Below, piece by piece: positions 32,801 to 40,869 of a DNA stretch of 64,000 bases. The number at the start of each line of letters is the position of its first letter. Position 1 is the first letter of the stretch. The position numbers and the translations under genes are program-made. The notes under the pieces are model-generated. The model worked only from the letters and a program-made list of their open reading frames with translations, ran no database searches and had not been told where the DNA came from. This DNA is from Haemophilus haemolyticus (lineage in GTDB: Bacteria > Pseudomonadota > Gammaproteobacteria > Enterobacterales > Pasteurellaceae), in assembly GCF_003351405.1 (NCBI RefSeq), contig NZ_CP031240.1:1852321-1916320 (forward strand). Reading direction: 5' to 3'.

Positions 32801-33332
32801 CACTTCCCATTGGAAAAAGATCCAACAAGGCTCCACGAACCGCATATTCACCATGTTCTAGTACTTGCTCCACAGCACGATAGCCCGCAGCTTCTAATTG
32901 TAAGCGCATTTTATCGATGACCAAACGATCACCTTTTTTAATCAGAAGCACATTGTGTTGTAAATATTGTGGCGGGCAAAGGCGTTGCATTAATGTCGAA
33001 ATTGGCAATAAGAAAATTCCTTTTTTCGCATTTTGTAAATGGAAAAGCGCACTTAAACGAGAGGAAATAATTTCTTGATGAGGGGAAAAGGTATCGTAAG
33101 GTAAGGTTTCCCAATCAGGAAAAAGGCATACATTTTGACTGCTTAATTCCGATAAAACACGTGATAAACGCACCGCACTTCGCGTATCTGGTGTCACCAC
33201 TACGGTTAAATTTTGATTTTGCTCTGCAATTTCACTAATCGCCAATGCATCAGCGCCTGGTAATACATTGCCTAAAATTTTGTGATCATTGGGTTGGGTA
33301 GGAATATCAGGTTGGAAAAAAGCCGTTTTCAT
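29892..33332 (-). CDS. mfd: Transcription-repair coupling factor Mfd
   Basis: An 1146-aa SF2 translocase that removes stalled RNA polymerase at DNA lesions and recruits UvrA. In order: UvrB-homology module (N-terminal 350 residues, WETLPYDTFSPHQ), RNA-polymerase-interacting domain (VVHLDHGVGRYGG), RecG-like motor with Walker A CGDVGFGKTE, DEEH box, TATPIPRTL, and helicase motif VI QLRGRVGRS, and a C-terminal TRCF domain. An upstream ATG at 33374 would add 14 residues; ATG 33332 gives the expected length, though neither has a strong ribosome site. It is last in the higBA-to-mfd minus-strand run. Confidence 0.97.
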   Translation of the reverse strand: MKTAFFQPDIPTQPNDHKILGNVLPGADALAISEIAEQNQNLTVVVTPDTRSAVRLSRVLSELSSQNVCLFPDWETLPYDTFSPHQEIISSRLSALFHLQNAKKGIFLLPISTLMQRLCPPQYLQHNVLLIKKGDRLVIDKMRLQLEAAGYRAVEQVLEHGEYAVRGALLDLFPMGSAVPFRLDFFDDEIDSIRTFDVDTQRTLDEINSINLLPAHEFPTDDKGIEFFRAQFRETFGEIRRDPEHIYQQISKGTLISGIEYWQPLFFSEMATLFDYLPEQTLFVDMENNQMQGERFYQDAKQRYEQRKVDPMRPLLSPEKLWLNVDEVNRRLKFYPRITFKAEKVRSSVRQKNLPVAALPEVTIQSQQKEPLEQLRQFIEHFKGNVLFSVETEGRRETLLDLLSALKLKPKQIQSLEQAENEKFSLLVSSLEQGFIIEQSLPVAIIGEANLLGERVQQRSRDKRKMINPDTLVRNLAELKIGQPVVHLDHGVGRYGGLVTLDTGGIKAEYLLLNYANESKLYVPVTSLHLISRYVGGSDESAPLHKLGNEAWAKSRQKAAEKIRDVAAELLDVYAQREAKKGFAFKYDREEFQQFAATFPFEETYDQEMAINAVISDMCQPKAMDRLVCGDVGFGKTEVAMRAAFLAVMNHKQVAVLVPTTLLAQQHYENFKDRFANLPVNVEVLSRFKTAKEQKQILENLAEGKVDILIGTHKLIQSDVKFNDLGLLIIDEEHRFGVGQKEKIKQLRANIDILTLTATPIPRTLNMAMNGIRDLSIISTPPARRLSIKTFVRQNDDLVVREAILREILRGGQVYYLHNDVASIENTAEKLTALVPEARVIVGHGQMRERELERVMSDFYHQRYNVLVCSTIIETGIDVPTANTIIIERADHFGLAQLHQLRGRVGRSHHQAYAYLLTPPPKMMTKDAERRLDALENLDNLGAGFILATHDLEIRGAGELLGNEQSGQIESIGFSLYMELLDAAVKALKEGREPSLEELTQQQADIELRVPALLPDDYLGDVNMRLSFYKRIAAAESKAELDELKVELIDRFGLLPDATKNLLQIAELRLLVEPLKVVRIDAGTQGGFIEFSPKAQVNPDKFIQLIQKEPIVYRFDGPLKFKFMKDLSDNKVRLEFVVDLLKAIAS

Positions 33333-33434
33333 AAATATAAATAATGCGCCAATCTTGTATAAAAATTGACGCATAGTGTACTGGAATTTGACCTATCTTT
33401 CAACAAATTTACTGTTTAAAAAACCAGTTAATAT

Positions 33435-33608
33435 TTATTTCTTTAAAGAAGATTCTTCTTTCTTCAAATTGCCATTTTCATCTTCTGTTGCTGACATAGG
33501 CACGCAGCTACAATTCGGTTGATCTAAACCCCATTCTTTAATGAAGTTGTCATATTTTTCAAGTGTGCGTTTAAACCAGCCTTTTGGTTTTGCAGTTTGT
33601 TCTGTCAT
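33435..33608 (-). CDS. Small 57-aa protein coupled to tmcA (DUF5363-like)
   Basis: A short gene encoding a 57-aa hydrophilic protein starting MTEQTAKPKGWFKRTL. Its ATG overlaps the tmcA stop as ATGA (33605-33608), behind GAGGAA, indicating coupled translation. The product has a central KEWGLDQPNCSC segment with two cysteines and a charged tail (KKEESSLKK). It resembles Pasteurellaceae proteins I know as DUF5363; function is unknown. No signal peptide or membrane segment. The overlap and ribosome site argue that it is a real gene. Confidence 0.75.
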   Translation of the reverse strand: MTEQTAKPKGWFKRTLEKYDNFIKEWGLDQPNCSCVPMSATEDENGNLKKEESSLKK

Positions 33609-35449
33609 AAAGTTCCTCGCTCTAAATATTGTTTAATTTCTAAACGCAAACATTCTACGCCTTTTTTCTTGTTAATGGGAAGTTGTTTTTTTGTTAAATA
33701 AGCGGAAATTAATGGAAAATTTTCTTCTCCAGTTGATTTTAATAAACGCCTTATCGCAGGGATGCTCGAAAATAAAGTGCGGTGAAAATTAGCGAAGTTT
33801 TTTAAGCTCACCCAATCGAACTCATCAAGCTGCCAATCAAGCTGATTTTGCTGAAAATTTATTGCGAACGGATGAAAAGATAAAGGGAGATTACGCTGAA
33901 ATTGTTTGTGCGTAGCATCAACTAAGGCCAAGCCTTCTTTGGAAAGACCTTTAAGGGCTATCGCTGAATAACAACCACTACTCGCTTCTTGGTGCTCACC
34001 TAAATGCACTAAAACAAAACCGCACTTTTGCCAAAATTTTGCGAGTTCGTCAGTGTAACCAAAACTTACCGAAAGAAAATCCACTTCTGAATTTTCCATA
34101 AATTTCATTAGATTTTGCCCAATACCCTTTCTTTGCCAATTTGGTTGAACCGCTATACGAGAAATGCGTAAAGATCGTAATTTACAGGCTTGGGACAGAT
34201 TTTCATAGAAACATAATGCCTGTGGAACAAGATTGCCTTTCGGACGGCGTTTGCCTTGTTGAATTTGAATAATCAACTCATCATCAGCCATATTTCCTTC
34301 TTCCAACGACCAAATTGCACCGAGCAAATTCTGTTGATATTCAGCGAAATAAAAACGTTGATTTTCCCCATCCAGTAAACGACGAAGATCAAGTGGCGAC
34401 GTTCGATAATGCGCCAATGTCATTAAGCTATAAAACTCTGCAATATGATGTGGTTTTTGCACTTCTCGAATTTGATAAGGGAGATGGGGCTGAAAAGGAA
34501 ATTGCTGAAAAGCATCTTCGGCATTTAGCAACAAAAGATCATCAATAAAATCTTCTAACAGATCATTTTCTTGCCAACGTAGGGGCTGTTTAAGCTCAAA
34601 ATGCTGAAAAGTACGGTTGATTTTCCGTTTAAATTTTAACTCGAAACCACGTCCCGTTCCTTCATAGCTATGAATTGTTGTGCTGAAGACAATATGTTGA
34701 AAATATTGAGAATATTCTTGCAATAACGGCAATGGGATCATTGCTGCTTCATCTACGAGCAACCAAGCAGATTGACTAAATTCGGGTTCATTTTGTAACC
34801 TAATAGACAGTTCATCAGGCGCGATAAATTCAATTCCCCCTTCTGAAAATTCGATAACAGAATGCACCGCACTTTTATTCGGTGCTGTGAGATAAACTGG
34901 CGCTTGAATTTGGTTAGCAAGCATCCCCAATAAGGCGGATTTTCCTCTTCCGCGCTTAGCGGTTAGAAAATAAATATCCTGCTCAGCTTTTAAAATATTA
35001 TCAATAATTTGCTGCTGAGCTAACGTGGCATTTTTATGATGCTCGTTAGAATAAAAAAATGCAGGAAATTCAACCGCACTTTCCTCTCTTATAATGGGGA
35101 AATGATAGCGCTCAATGCAGTGTTTGAAATGATGAATAAAATTAGGCGTGGCGATTGCTGACTGATTTCCATTCCAACGTAAACTATCTTGATCAGGCTG
35201 CAGAGATAAATTTTCCCAATCGGATAACACTAAACAAAGTGTGCCGCCCATTTTCAATGTTCCAGCTGCAATAGCCAGTGCTTCAGGATGAATGCCATTT
35301 CGCGCATCAAATAAAATATGTTCAAATTCTTGTCCGAGCAAATTCGTTGCTTTAGAAAAAGCAATGCCGCCTTCACCGATAATCAATACGTTATCAGACA
35401 CAAGCGGCAAAGTTTTGCTGATTAAAATTTGAAGATGGCGAGATGACAT
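33605..35449 (-). CDS. tmcA: tRNA(Met) cytidine acetyltransferase
   Basis: A 614-aa ATP-dependent enzyme that makes N4-acetylcytidine at the wobble position of elongator tRNA-Met. The DUF1726 N-terminal domain is followed by the RNA helicase-like module with P-loop TAKRGRGKSA (about 163-172) and WLLVDEAAMIPL (Walker B), a GNAT acetyltransferase domain with RIAVQPNWQRKGIG near 420-435, and a C-terminal tRNA-binding tail. It starts 4 bp after the preceding small membrane-protein gene and overlaps the next one, so all three share a transcript. Confidence 0.95.
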   Translation of the reverse strand: MSSRHLQILISKTLPLVSDNVLIIGEGGIAFSKATNLLGQEFEHILFDARNGIHPEALAIAAGTLKMGGTLCLVLSDWENLSLQPDQDSLRWNGNQSAIATPNFIHHFKHCIERYHFPIIREESAVEFPAFFYSNEHHKNATLAQQQIIDNILKAEQDIYFLTAKRGRGKSALLGMLANQIQAPVYLTAPNKSAVHSVIEFSEGGIEFIAPDELSIRLQNEPEFSQSAWLLVDEAAMIPLPLLQEYSQYFQHIVFSTTIHSYEGTGRGFELKFKRKINRTFQHFELKQPLRWQENDLLEDFIDDLLLLNAEDAFQQFPFQPHLPYQIREVQKPHHIAEFYSLMTLAHYRTSPLDLRRLLDGENQRFYFAEYQQNLLGAIWSLEEGNMADDELIIQIQQGKRRPKGNLVPQALCFYENLSQACKLRSLRISRIAVQPNWQRKGIGQNLMKFMENSEVDFLSVSFGYTDELAKFWQKCGFVLVHLGEHQEASSGCYSAIALKGLSKEGLALVDATHKQFQRNLPLSFHPFAINFQQNQLDWQLDEFDWVSLKNFANFHRTLFSSIPAIRRLLKSTGEENFPLISAYLTKKQLPINKKKGVECLRLEIKQYLERGTL

Positions 35450-35453
35450 CGTT

Positions 35454-35795
35454 TTATTTCAGATAGGCAATTAACATCGCACCAATAAAACTTACGCAAG
35501 CAAGCCAAAAGAAAATGCGTTTAGGTTGAGAAACTTTTTTACTGAAAAATTTCGCAGCAAACACGATATACAAAATCAGTAATGCGAATTTAGCTACCAA
35601 CCACCATTCAATATCAAAAACAAAGAGATATAAAATGACAACACCAGAAACAATCAACAAGGTATCTGATAAGTGCGGTAAAATTTTTAATAATTTTATC
35701 GAACGCCAGTTTTTGCCAGTAAGCTGCATTGCGCCACGAATCACCAACAAGGCAAAACTTAAAAAGGCGAAAAAAATATGTAAATAAACTAGCAT
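35454..35795 (-). CDS. SirB2-family small membrane protein
   Basis: A 113-aa integral membrane protein with four hydrophobic helices (about residues 3-22, 40-60, 64-84, 93-112), matching the SirB/YnfA-like SirB2 family (MLVYLHIFFAFLSFALLVIRG start). Function is unknown; the family often sits beside translation or cell-division genes. An open frame reaches a TTG at 35807, but ATG 35795 behind GGGAG is the start. It lies between the ettA terminator and tmcA. Confidence 0.82.
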   Translation of the reverse strand: MLVYLHIFFAFLSFALLVIRGAMQLTGKNWRSIKLLKILPHLSDTLLIVSGVVILYLFVFDIEWWLVAKFALLILYIVFAAKFFSKKVSQPKRIFFWLACVSFIGAMLIAYLK

Positions 35796-35816
35796 AATCA
35801 CTCCCAAAAAAGTAAG

Positions 35817-35846
35817 AAAAGTGCGGTTAACATCAACCGCACTTTC
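35817..35846 (-). terminator. Paired-uptake-sequence terminator after ettA
   Basis: GAAAGTGCGGTT and AACCGCACTTTC form a perfect 12-bp stem (35817-35828 and 35835-35846) with a 6-nt loop. On the minus strand it is followed by TTTTCTTACTTTTTT, ending the ettA transcript. Confidence 0.85.
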
Positions 35847-35856
35847 TCAATATAAA

Positions 35857-37527
35857 TTACTTCGCAATACGTTTATATTTAATACGATGTGGCTGAGTCG
35901 CTGCATCGCCTAAGGTTTTCTTTTTCCACTCTTCGTAGTCTGAGAAGTTACCTTCATAGAAGGTGATTTTACCTTCATCACCGTAATCTAAAATATGCGT
36001 TGCGATACGGTCTAAGAACCAACGGTCATGGGAAATCACCATTGCACAGCCTGGGAATTCTAAAATCGCATTTTCTAAGGCACGCAAGGTTTCAACGTCT
36101 AAGTCATTGGTTGGTTCGTCCAATAACAGCACGTTACCACCACGTTGTAGAAGTTTAGCTAAATGTAAACGACCACGTTCACCACCCGATAATTCGCCTA
36201 CGCGTTTTTGTTGATCTACGCCTTTGAAGTTGAAGCGTCCAACATACGCACGGCTTGGAATTTCAAAGTTACCAATGGTCAGAATATCTTGTCCGTTAGA
36301 CACTTCTTCCCACACGGTTTTCTTGTCATCCATTGAGTCACGGAATTGATCCACAGACGCAAGCACAACGGTTTCGCCCATTGTCACAGAGCCTGAATCT
36401 GGTTGTTCTTGACCTGACAACATACGGAATAAGGTTGATTTACCCGCACCATTTGCCCCGATAATCCCAACGATTGCACCTTTTGGAATACTGAAGGATA
36501 AATCATCAATTAAAGTGCGGTCGCCATAAGATTTGGTTAAGTTTTGCACTTCAATCACTTTATCACCCAAACGTGGACCAGGCGGAATAAAGAGTTCGTT
36601 AGTCTCGTTTCGTTTTTGATATTCGCCAGAGTTCAATTCATCAAAACGAGCCATACGTGCTTTGCTTTTCGCTTGGCGACCTTTAGGATTTTGACGCACC
36701 CATTCCAACTCTTTCGCAATAGATTTTTGACGCGCATTTTCAGCCGCTTGTTCTTGCTCTAAACGTTTCTCTTTTTGCTCTAACCAAGAAGAATAGTTGC
36801 CTTCCCAAGGAATACCCTCACCACGGTCAAGCTCTAAGATCCAGCCCGCTACGTTATCTAAGAAATAACGGTCGTGGGTAATTGCCACAACAGTGCCCTC
36901 GTAGTCATGTAAGAAACGCTCTAACCATGCCACAGATTCTGCATCTAGGTGGTTAGTTGGTTCGTCTAATAAGAGCATGTCTGGTTTTTCGAGTAATAAG
37001 CGGCAAAGTGCCACACGGCGACGCTCACCACCTGATAAATGTTCGATTTTGGCATCCCAATCAGGTAAACGTAATGCATCTGCGGCACGCTCTAATTGGT
37101 TATCTAAATTATGCCCATCATGCGCTTGAATAATGGCCTCAAGGTTCGCTTGTTCTGCGGCTAATTTATCAAAATCCGCATCTGGATTCGCATAAAGCGC
37201 ATACACTTCATCTAAACGATTCAGTGCATTTTTCACTTCTGAAACTGCTTCTTCCACAGCTTCACGCACGGTTTGTTGCGGCTCTAATTTTGGTTCTTGC
37301 GGAAGATAACCAATTTTAATTCCTGGCTGCGGACGAGCTTCCCCTTCAAATTCTTTATCTACGCCCGCCATGATGCGTAAAAGGGTTGATTTACCCGCAC
37401 CATTTAAACCCAAAACCCCGATCTTCGCACCAGGGAAAAAGCTTAAAGAAATATCTTTCAAAATATGACGCTTCGGTGGCACCACTTTACCGACACGATG
37501 CATCGTATATACAAATTGCGTTGACAT
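35857..37527 (-). CDS. ettA: Energy-dependent translational throttle protein EttA
   Basis: A 556-aa ABC-F ATPase without membrane segments that binds the ribosomal E site and gates the first steps of elongation according to ATP/ADP. Two ABC domains are visible: Walker A GLNGAGKSTLL (about 39-49) with signature LSGGERRRVAL, and GANGAGKSTLF (about 357-367) with LSGGERGRLHL. Between them is a charged linker rich in Arg, Lys and Glu, and in domain 1 the arm that contacts L1. Length and the C-terminal KYKRIAK match the EttA subgroup. Confidence 0.96.
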   Translation of the reverse strand: MSTQFVYTMHRVGKVVPPKRHILKDISLSFFPGAKIGVLGLNGAGKSTLLRIMAGVDKEFEGEARPQPGIKIGYLPQEPKLEPQQTVREAVEEAVSEVKNALNRLDEVYALYANPDADFDKLAAEQANLEAIIQAHDGHNLDNQLERAADALRLPDWDAKIEHLSGGERRRVALCRLLLEKPDMLLLDEPTNHLDAESVAWLERFLHDYEGTVVAITHDRYFLDNVAGWILELDRGEGIPWEGNYSSWLEQKEKRLEQEQAAENARQKSIAKELEWVRQNPKGRQAKSKARMARFDELNSGEYQKRNETNELFIPPGPRLGDKVIEVQNLTKSYGDRTLIDDLSFSIPKGAIVGIIGANGAGKSTLFRMLSGQEQPDSGSVTMGETVVLASVDQFRDSMDDKKTVWEEVSNGQDILTIGNFEIPSRAYVGRFNFKGVDQQKRVGELSGGERGRLHLAKLLQRGGNVLLLDEPTNDLDVETLRALENAILEFPGCAMVISHDRWFLDRIATHILDYGDEGKITFYEGNFSDYEEWKKKTLGDAATQPHRIKYKRIAK

Positions 37528-37691
37528 TAATTATTCCTCATTAAAAATGACGCCCCATTTTACTGGAAAATAGGGCGGAAATATAGGAAACAAGCAGTAG
37601 GATTTTACAAAAGTTTCGCGGAAATTGACCGCTTGTAAATATTTAGGGGTAAAGCAGCTCCCTAAATTAAATAGACACTTTAGGACTTAAA

Positions 37692-38015
37692 TTACATTGC
37701 AAATGTAGAAGTACCATGCCGATGTAGAGCGGGCTTAACATTTGCAAGACTTTGTTGAAAACGTTTATTGTGTTCAAGGTCCCATAAATCAATACGTGTT
37801 TGCAGATTAAGCCAAAACTCAGGCGTGGTATCAAATGCTTTAGCAAGTTTAACTGCCATTTCTAGCGTAATTCGTGAACTATTATTAACGATATTACTTG
37901 CCGTATTACGATGTACATCTAAAATTTGAGCTAAATCATTAATTTTAAGACTTAAAGGTTCTAAAAACTCTTCTTGCAGAATTTCTCCAACAGAGGTGGG
38001 TTTTCTCGTCATCAT
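37692..38015 (-). CDS. higA: HigA-family antitoxin
   Basis: A 107-aa XRE-type protein. The helix-turn-helix covers about residues 18-70 (KINDLAQILDVHRNTASNIVNN then ITLEMAVKLAKAFDTTPEFWLNLQ, the HigA signature). It should neutralise the HigB toxin and repress the operon. It lies 10 bp after higB, the reversed toxin-first order typical of hig loci. The first codon is ATG 38015 with a second ATG next to it; the upstream GGAAGA in the spacer serves as ribosome site. Confidence 0.93.
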   Translation of the reverse strand: MMTRKPTSVGEILQEEFLEPLSLKINDLAQILDVHRNTASNIVNNSSRITLEMAVKLAKAFDTTPEFWLNLQTRIDLWDLEHNKRFQQSLANVKPALHRHGTSTFAM

Positions 38016-38025
38016 ATTATCTTCC

Positions 38026-38331
38026 TTATAAATTATAAGAATGTGGATCTAAATATAAATTATTTACTTCATTATTCTCATATTTAAAAATTAGGCGATA
38101 TTGTTTATTTACTCGAATGGAATAAATTTTATTTTCTTTTGGCTCAAGCAACTCTAAGTGATTAGCCGGCGGAGAACGTAAATCATTGATATCTTCCGCA
38201 GCACTTATCATATCCAATTTTCTTGCCAATACTTTAGATAAATTAGAAGGAATCTTACTATGAGTATTACCATATTGATAAAACCTATAAAGATAATCAT
38301 CTCTAAAATGCTCACGCTTTAAATTAAACAT
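38026..38331 (-). CDS. higB: HigB-family RelE/ParE-fold toxin
   Basis: A 101-aa ribosome-dependent mRNA interferase-like protein. The family signatures are a central NDLRSPPANHLELL segment, YSIRVNKQYRLIFKYE and the C-terminal LDPHSY, which match the HigB killer-protein family, including the Arg and His residues used in mRNA cleavage. It is the promoter-proximal gene of the pair with higA. The operon promoter must lie in 38332-38411, beside the small-RNA terminator. Confidence 0.9.
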   Translation of the reverse strand: MFNLKREHFRDDYLYRFYQYGNTHSKIPSNLSKVLARKLDMISAAEDINDLRSPPANHLELLEPKENKIYSIRVNKQYRLIFKYENNEVNNLYLDPHSYNL

Positions 38332-38411
38332 CTATTATTCTCTTGGTTATACTCGAGTTGATCATAATAAGAATAAATGCACAATGCAAGAGTGCATCTT
38401 TCGACTTAGAT

Positions 38412-38436
38412 AAAAAAAACCACCCGAATCGGGTGG
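38412..38436 (-). terminator. Terminator of the predicted small RNA
   Basis: CCACCCG/CGGGTGG (38420-38426 and 38430-38436) forms a 7-bp GC-rich stem with a 3-nt loop; on the minus strand it is followed by eight T. Confidence 0.85.
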
Positions 38437-38528
38437 CAGGAAAGTAGTTTAGCTATATTTATGATTATTTTATTTAGGAACTTTATGAATATCAAGCAAT
38501 CACTTGACGGGGGTCATGTTACTGAATA
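38412..38528 (-). ncRNA. Probable FNR-activated small RNA resembling FnrS
   Basis: The 325-bp gap between higB and the nickel locus has a strong minus-strand terminator (38412-38436) with no minus-strand gene before it, so it should end an untranslated RNA. An exact FNR box (38563-38576) is centred about 41 bp upstream of 38528, the usual activating distance. Within the transcript CCGTCAAGTGAT (38492-38503 region) closely matches the conserved CGTCAAGCGAT of enterobacterial FnrS, and an ACTTTCCT segment precedes the terminator. The predicted length, about 105-117 nt, fits FnrS. The exact start is not visible because the -10 is poor; the FnrS identity is inference. Confidence 0.55.
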
Positions 38529-38562
38529 TTCAGAGACAAGGGAAATGCTATTGAGAGTTTTT

Positions 38563-38576
38563 TTGATTTACATCAA
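38563..38576. promoter_or_regulatory. FNR-binding site
   Basis: TTGATTTACATCAA matches the FNR consensus TTGAT-N4-ATCAA exactly. It could activate the minus-strand small RNA (38412-38528), the plus-strand nickel/cobalt operon starting at 38657, or both. Confidence 0.65.
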
Positions 38577-38656
38577 CATTTTTGACAGAAAAATTCGTTT
38601 TTGCGTGTAGAATAAACAACTTCTAATGCTAACGTTCAAAATAATTAGGATTTTTT

Positions 38657-39277
38657 GTGAAAACGTATTCATTATTACTCGGTCTATTCATTAGTTGTAG
38701 TGTTTTAGCTCACCCCCATGCATTTATAGATATGCAAACCACGCCTATCATAGAAAATAATCAACTCACTGGCTTATCAATGAAATGGGCATTGGATGAA
38801 GCAAGTTCGTCCGCAGTTATTTATGATATGAAACAGGCTAAAACAAAAAATGATCAGCAAAAACTCATCGATGATGTCATGGGAAATGTTGTGAGCGAAC
38901 ATTATTTTAGCTATCTATATGATGCTCAAAATAACAAAATCAAATATTCTCCTCACCCCAAAAATTACGGGGTAAAAATCCAAGGATTACAACTGCAATA
39001 TTATTTTGATGTGCCACTCGCCCATTCTCAAAAATTAGAAAAAAACACATTTAGCTTACAAACTTACGATCCCACTTATTATGTGGCAATGACTTACGCC
39101 TCAAAAAGTGCGGTAGATTTTTCCGCACTTCCAAAAAATTGCCAAGGAAAATTAATTGAACCTAATGTGGATGAAAAAATCCAAGCCTACGCATCTTCAC
39201 TTGATAAATCCCAAAAGAACGAAGATGATTCATTAGGCGTGATGTTCGCGCAAAAAATAATAATTCAATGTGAGTAG
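38657..39277 (+). CDS. DUF1007-family periplasmic protein of nickel/cobalt locus
   Basis: A 206-aa exported protein: signal peptide MKTYSLLLGLFISCSVLA, then mature HPHAFID, a metal-ligand-like His-Pro-His start found across the DUF1007 family. These proteins are nearly always encoded beside NicO/RcnA-type nickel-cobalt permeases, as here (2-bp gap to the next gene), and probably handle metal in the periplasm. The start codon is GTG with TTAGGA upstream. An inverted pair of uptake cores lies in the coding sequence near 39106-39130. Confidence 0.85.
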   Translation: MKTYSLLLGLFISCSVLAHPHAFIDMQTTPIIENNQLTGLSMKWALDEASSSAVIYDMKQAKTKNDQQKLIDDVMGNVVSEHYFSYLYDAQNNKIKYSPHPKNYGVKIQGLQLQYYFDVPLAHSQKLEKNTFSLQTYDPTYYVAMTYASKSAVDFSALPKNCQGKLIEPNVDEKIQAYASSLDKSQKNEDDSLGVMFAQKIIIQCE

Positions 39278-39279
39278 AA

Positions 39280-40254
39280 ATGAAAAAGTATAAAACAGGG
39301 CTCGTGTTATTAGTGATTGCACTTGCCTTATTTGGCTATTTTTCCCCTTGGTTTTTCTTACATATTGCTGCATGGCAAAAAGATTTTAATCAGCTTATTT
39401 CGGAAAATCTACACCAAATTCAAAATAATAGTATCAATGCCGGCATCACGCTTATTTTTGCCAGCTTTGTTTACGGCGTACTCCATGCCCTCGGGCCAGG
39501 ACACGGCAAATTTATTATCGCCAGCTATCTTTCCACTCATGAAAGCCAATTAAAGCAAAGCACTATCTTGAGCTTACTTTCTTCCTTAATGCAAGGCATT
39601 GTCGCGATTACAGCAACAACATTGCTCGTTGTAGTGCTAAATCTATCATCACGTTATTTCAAATTAAGTCAGCTTTGGTTAGAAAGAACTGCCTTGCTAT
39701 TATTAGTATTTCTCGGCTGTTATTGGATTTGGCAAGGTTTACGTGCCTATCGTAAAAAATCTAAATTAGCCATTAAATCCCTAAATCCCCTCCCCCTATA
39801 CGAAAAAAGTGCGGTGAAAAATAACCGCACTTTTCAACCAAACACCTGTAGCTGTGGACACCAACATTTACCAAGCCCTACACAAACTGCACAAGCAACC
39901 AATCTAAAATCACAATTTCTCGTCATTTTAACAATTGGCATGCGACCATGTAGCGGTGCAATTTTTGTTTTATTTTTAGCTTATATGCTTGATCTTTATG
40001 GCTGGGGAATTTTGGCTGTATTGGCCATGTCTTTCGGCACAGGACTTATGCTGTCAACCTTCGCAGGGATTGTACGTTATGCGAGAAATACCGCGATTCA
40101 CTTAGGGCGTTGGTATGGTTCAAAACATACGAAAGGAAAAAGCGACAGCATCATAAAATTAATAGCAGGTGGAATAATGCTATTTTTTGCCTTGAGCTTG
40201 TTGTATGGAACACTAAATCCAGTAAATGGAGGCACTATTTTATTTGGAAATTAG
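39280..40254 (+). CDS. NicO-family nickel/cobalt transporter
   Basis: A 324-aa inner-membrane protein with about six helices. Conserved motifs are HALGPGHGKF in the second helix region, GMRPCSGAIFVLF, and SFGTGLMLS. A soluble loop near residues 185-210 carries a Cys/His cluster (CSCGHQH) typical of metal-handling NicO/RcnA proteins. Whether it imports or exports nickel or cobalt cannot be read from the sequence; H. influenzae needs nickel for urease and glyoxalase. The cytoplasmic loop is encoded across an inverted pair of uptake cores (39808-39834). Confidence 0.88.
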   Translation: MKKYKTGLVLLVIALALFGYFSPWFFLHIAAWQKDFNQLISENLHQIQNNSINAGITLIFASFVYGVLHALGPGHGKFIIASYLSTHESQLKQSTILSLLSSLMQGIVAITATTLLVVVLNLSSRYFKLSQLWLERTALLLLVFLGCYWIWQGLRAYRKKSKLAIKSLNPLPLYEKSAVKNNRTFQPNTCSCGHQHLPSPTQTAQATNLKSQFLVILTIGMRPCSGAIFVLFLAYMLDLYGWGILAVLAMSFGTGLMLSTFAGIVRYARNTAIHLGRWYGSKHTKGKSDSIIKLIAGGIMLFFALSLLYGTLNPVNGGTILFGN

Positions 40255-40373
40255 TAAGCTATCAAAACTATTTTATTATCGAGAGATAATAGTTTGCCTT
40301 GATATTTTATTAAATTATAAACAACGGTCAGATATAAATTTCATTAGAAAATACCTCATAATCCGCATTCATT

Positions 40374-40853
40374 ACCGAATTCAAGTGTGCTGAAGGCAAG
40401 CTCTATTTATCCCCCATTAAGGATTTATTTAACAATGAAATTATTGCTTATGATTTAGCGCGAAGCCCGAACTTTGAGCAAATCACCCGAATGATGAAAC
40501 AAGCTGTAGCAAGGCTTGAAGGCGCAAAACCGATTTTACATTCGGACCAAGGTTGGCAGTATCAGATGATAGGCTATCAAAACATACTCAGGGAGAATGG
40601 CATTCAACAAAGTATGTCAAGGAAGGGGAATTGTTTAGATAACAGTGCGATGGAAAGTTTCTTTGGGCGATTAAAAACGGAATGTTATTACGGAAAACGA
40701 TTTGAAACGTTCGAACAACTGGAAAAAACGATTCATGAATATATTCATTATTACAACCATGAGCGCATTCAGGGGAAACTAAAAGGACTCAGCCCTGTGA
40801 ATTACAGAACTCAGTCCTTGAACTAAATCAGTCTAACTTTTTGGGGTCAGATC
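40374..40853 (+). pseudogene. 3' remnant of an IS3-family (IS150-type) transposase
   Basis: The frame from 40374 to the stop at 40826 encodes the C-terminal half of an OrfB DDE transposase. TEFKCAEGKLYLSPI starts abruptly just after the first catalytic Asp would occur; HSDQGWQYQM carries the second Asp, and NSAMESFFGRLKTE the Glu. No start, no OrfA and no left end are present. The sequence after the stop ends TTTTTGGGGTCAGA, typical of the right inverted repeat of this group. The element is dead; 40255-40373 before it is AT-rich with no gene. Confidence 0.85.
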
Positions 40854-40869
40854 ATTTTTATAAGATAGA

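Noticed and set aside
38485..38610. A 41-codon plus-strand frame with an AGGA site upstream of the nickel locus
   Set aside because: It lies across the FNR site and antisense to the predicted small RNA, and its product has no recognisable features. The terminator on the other strand explains the region better.
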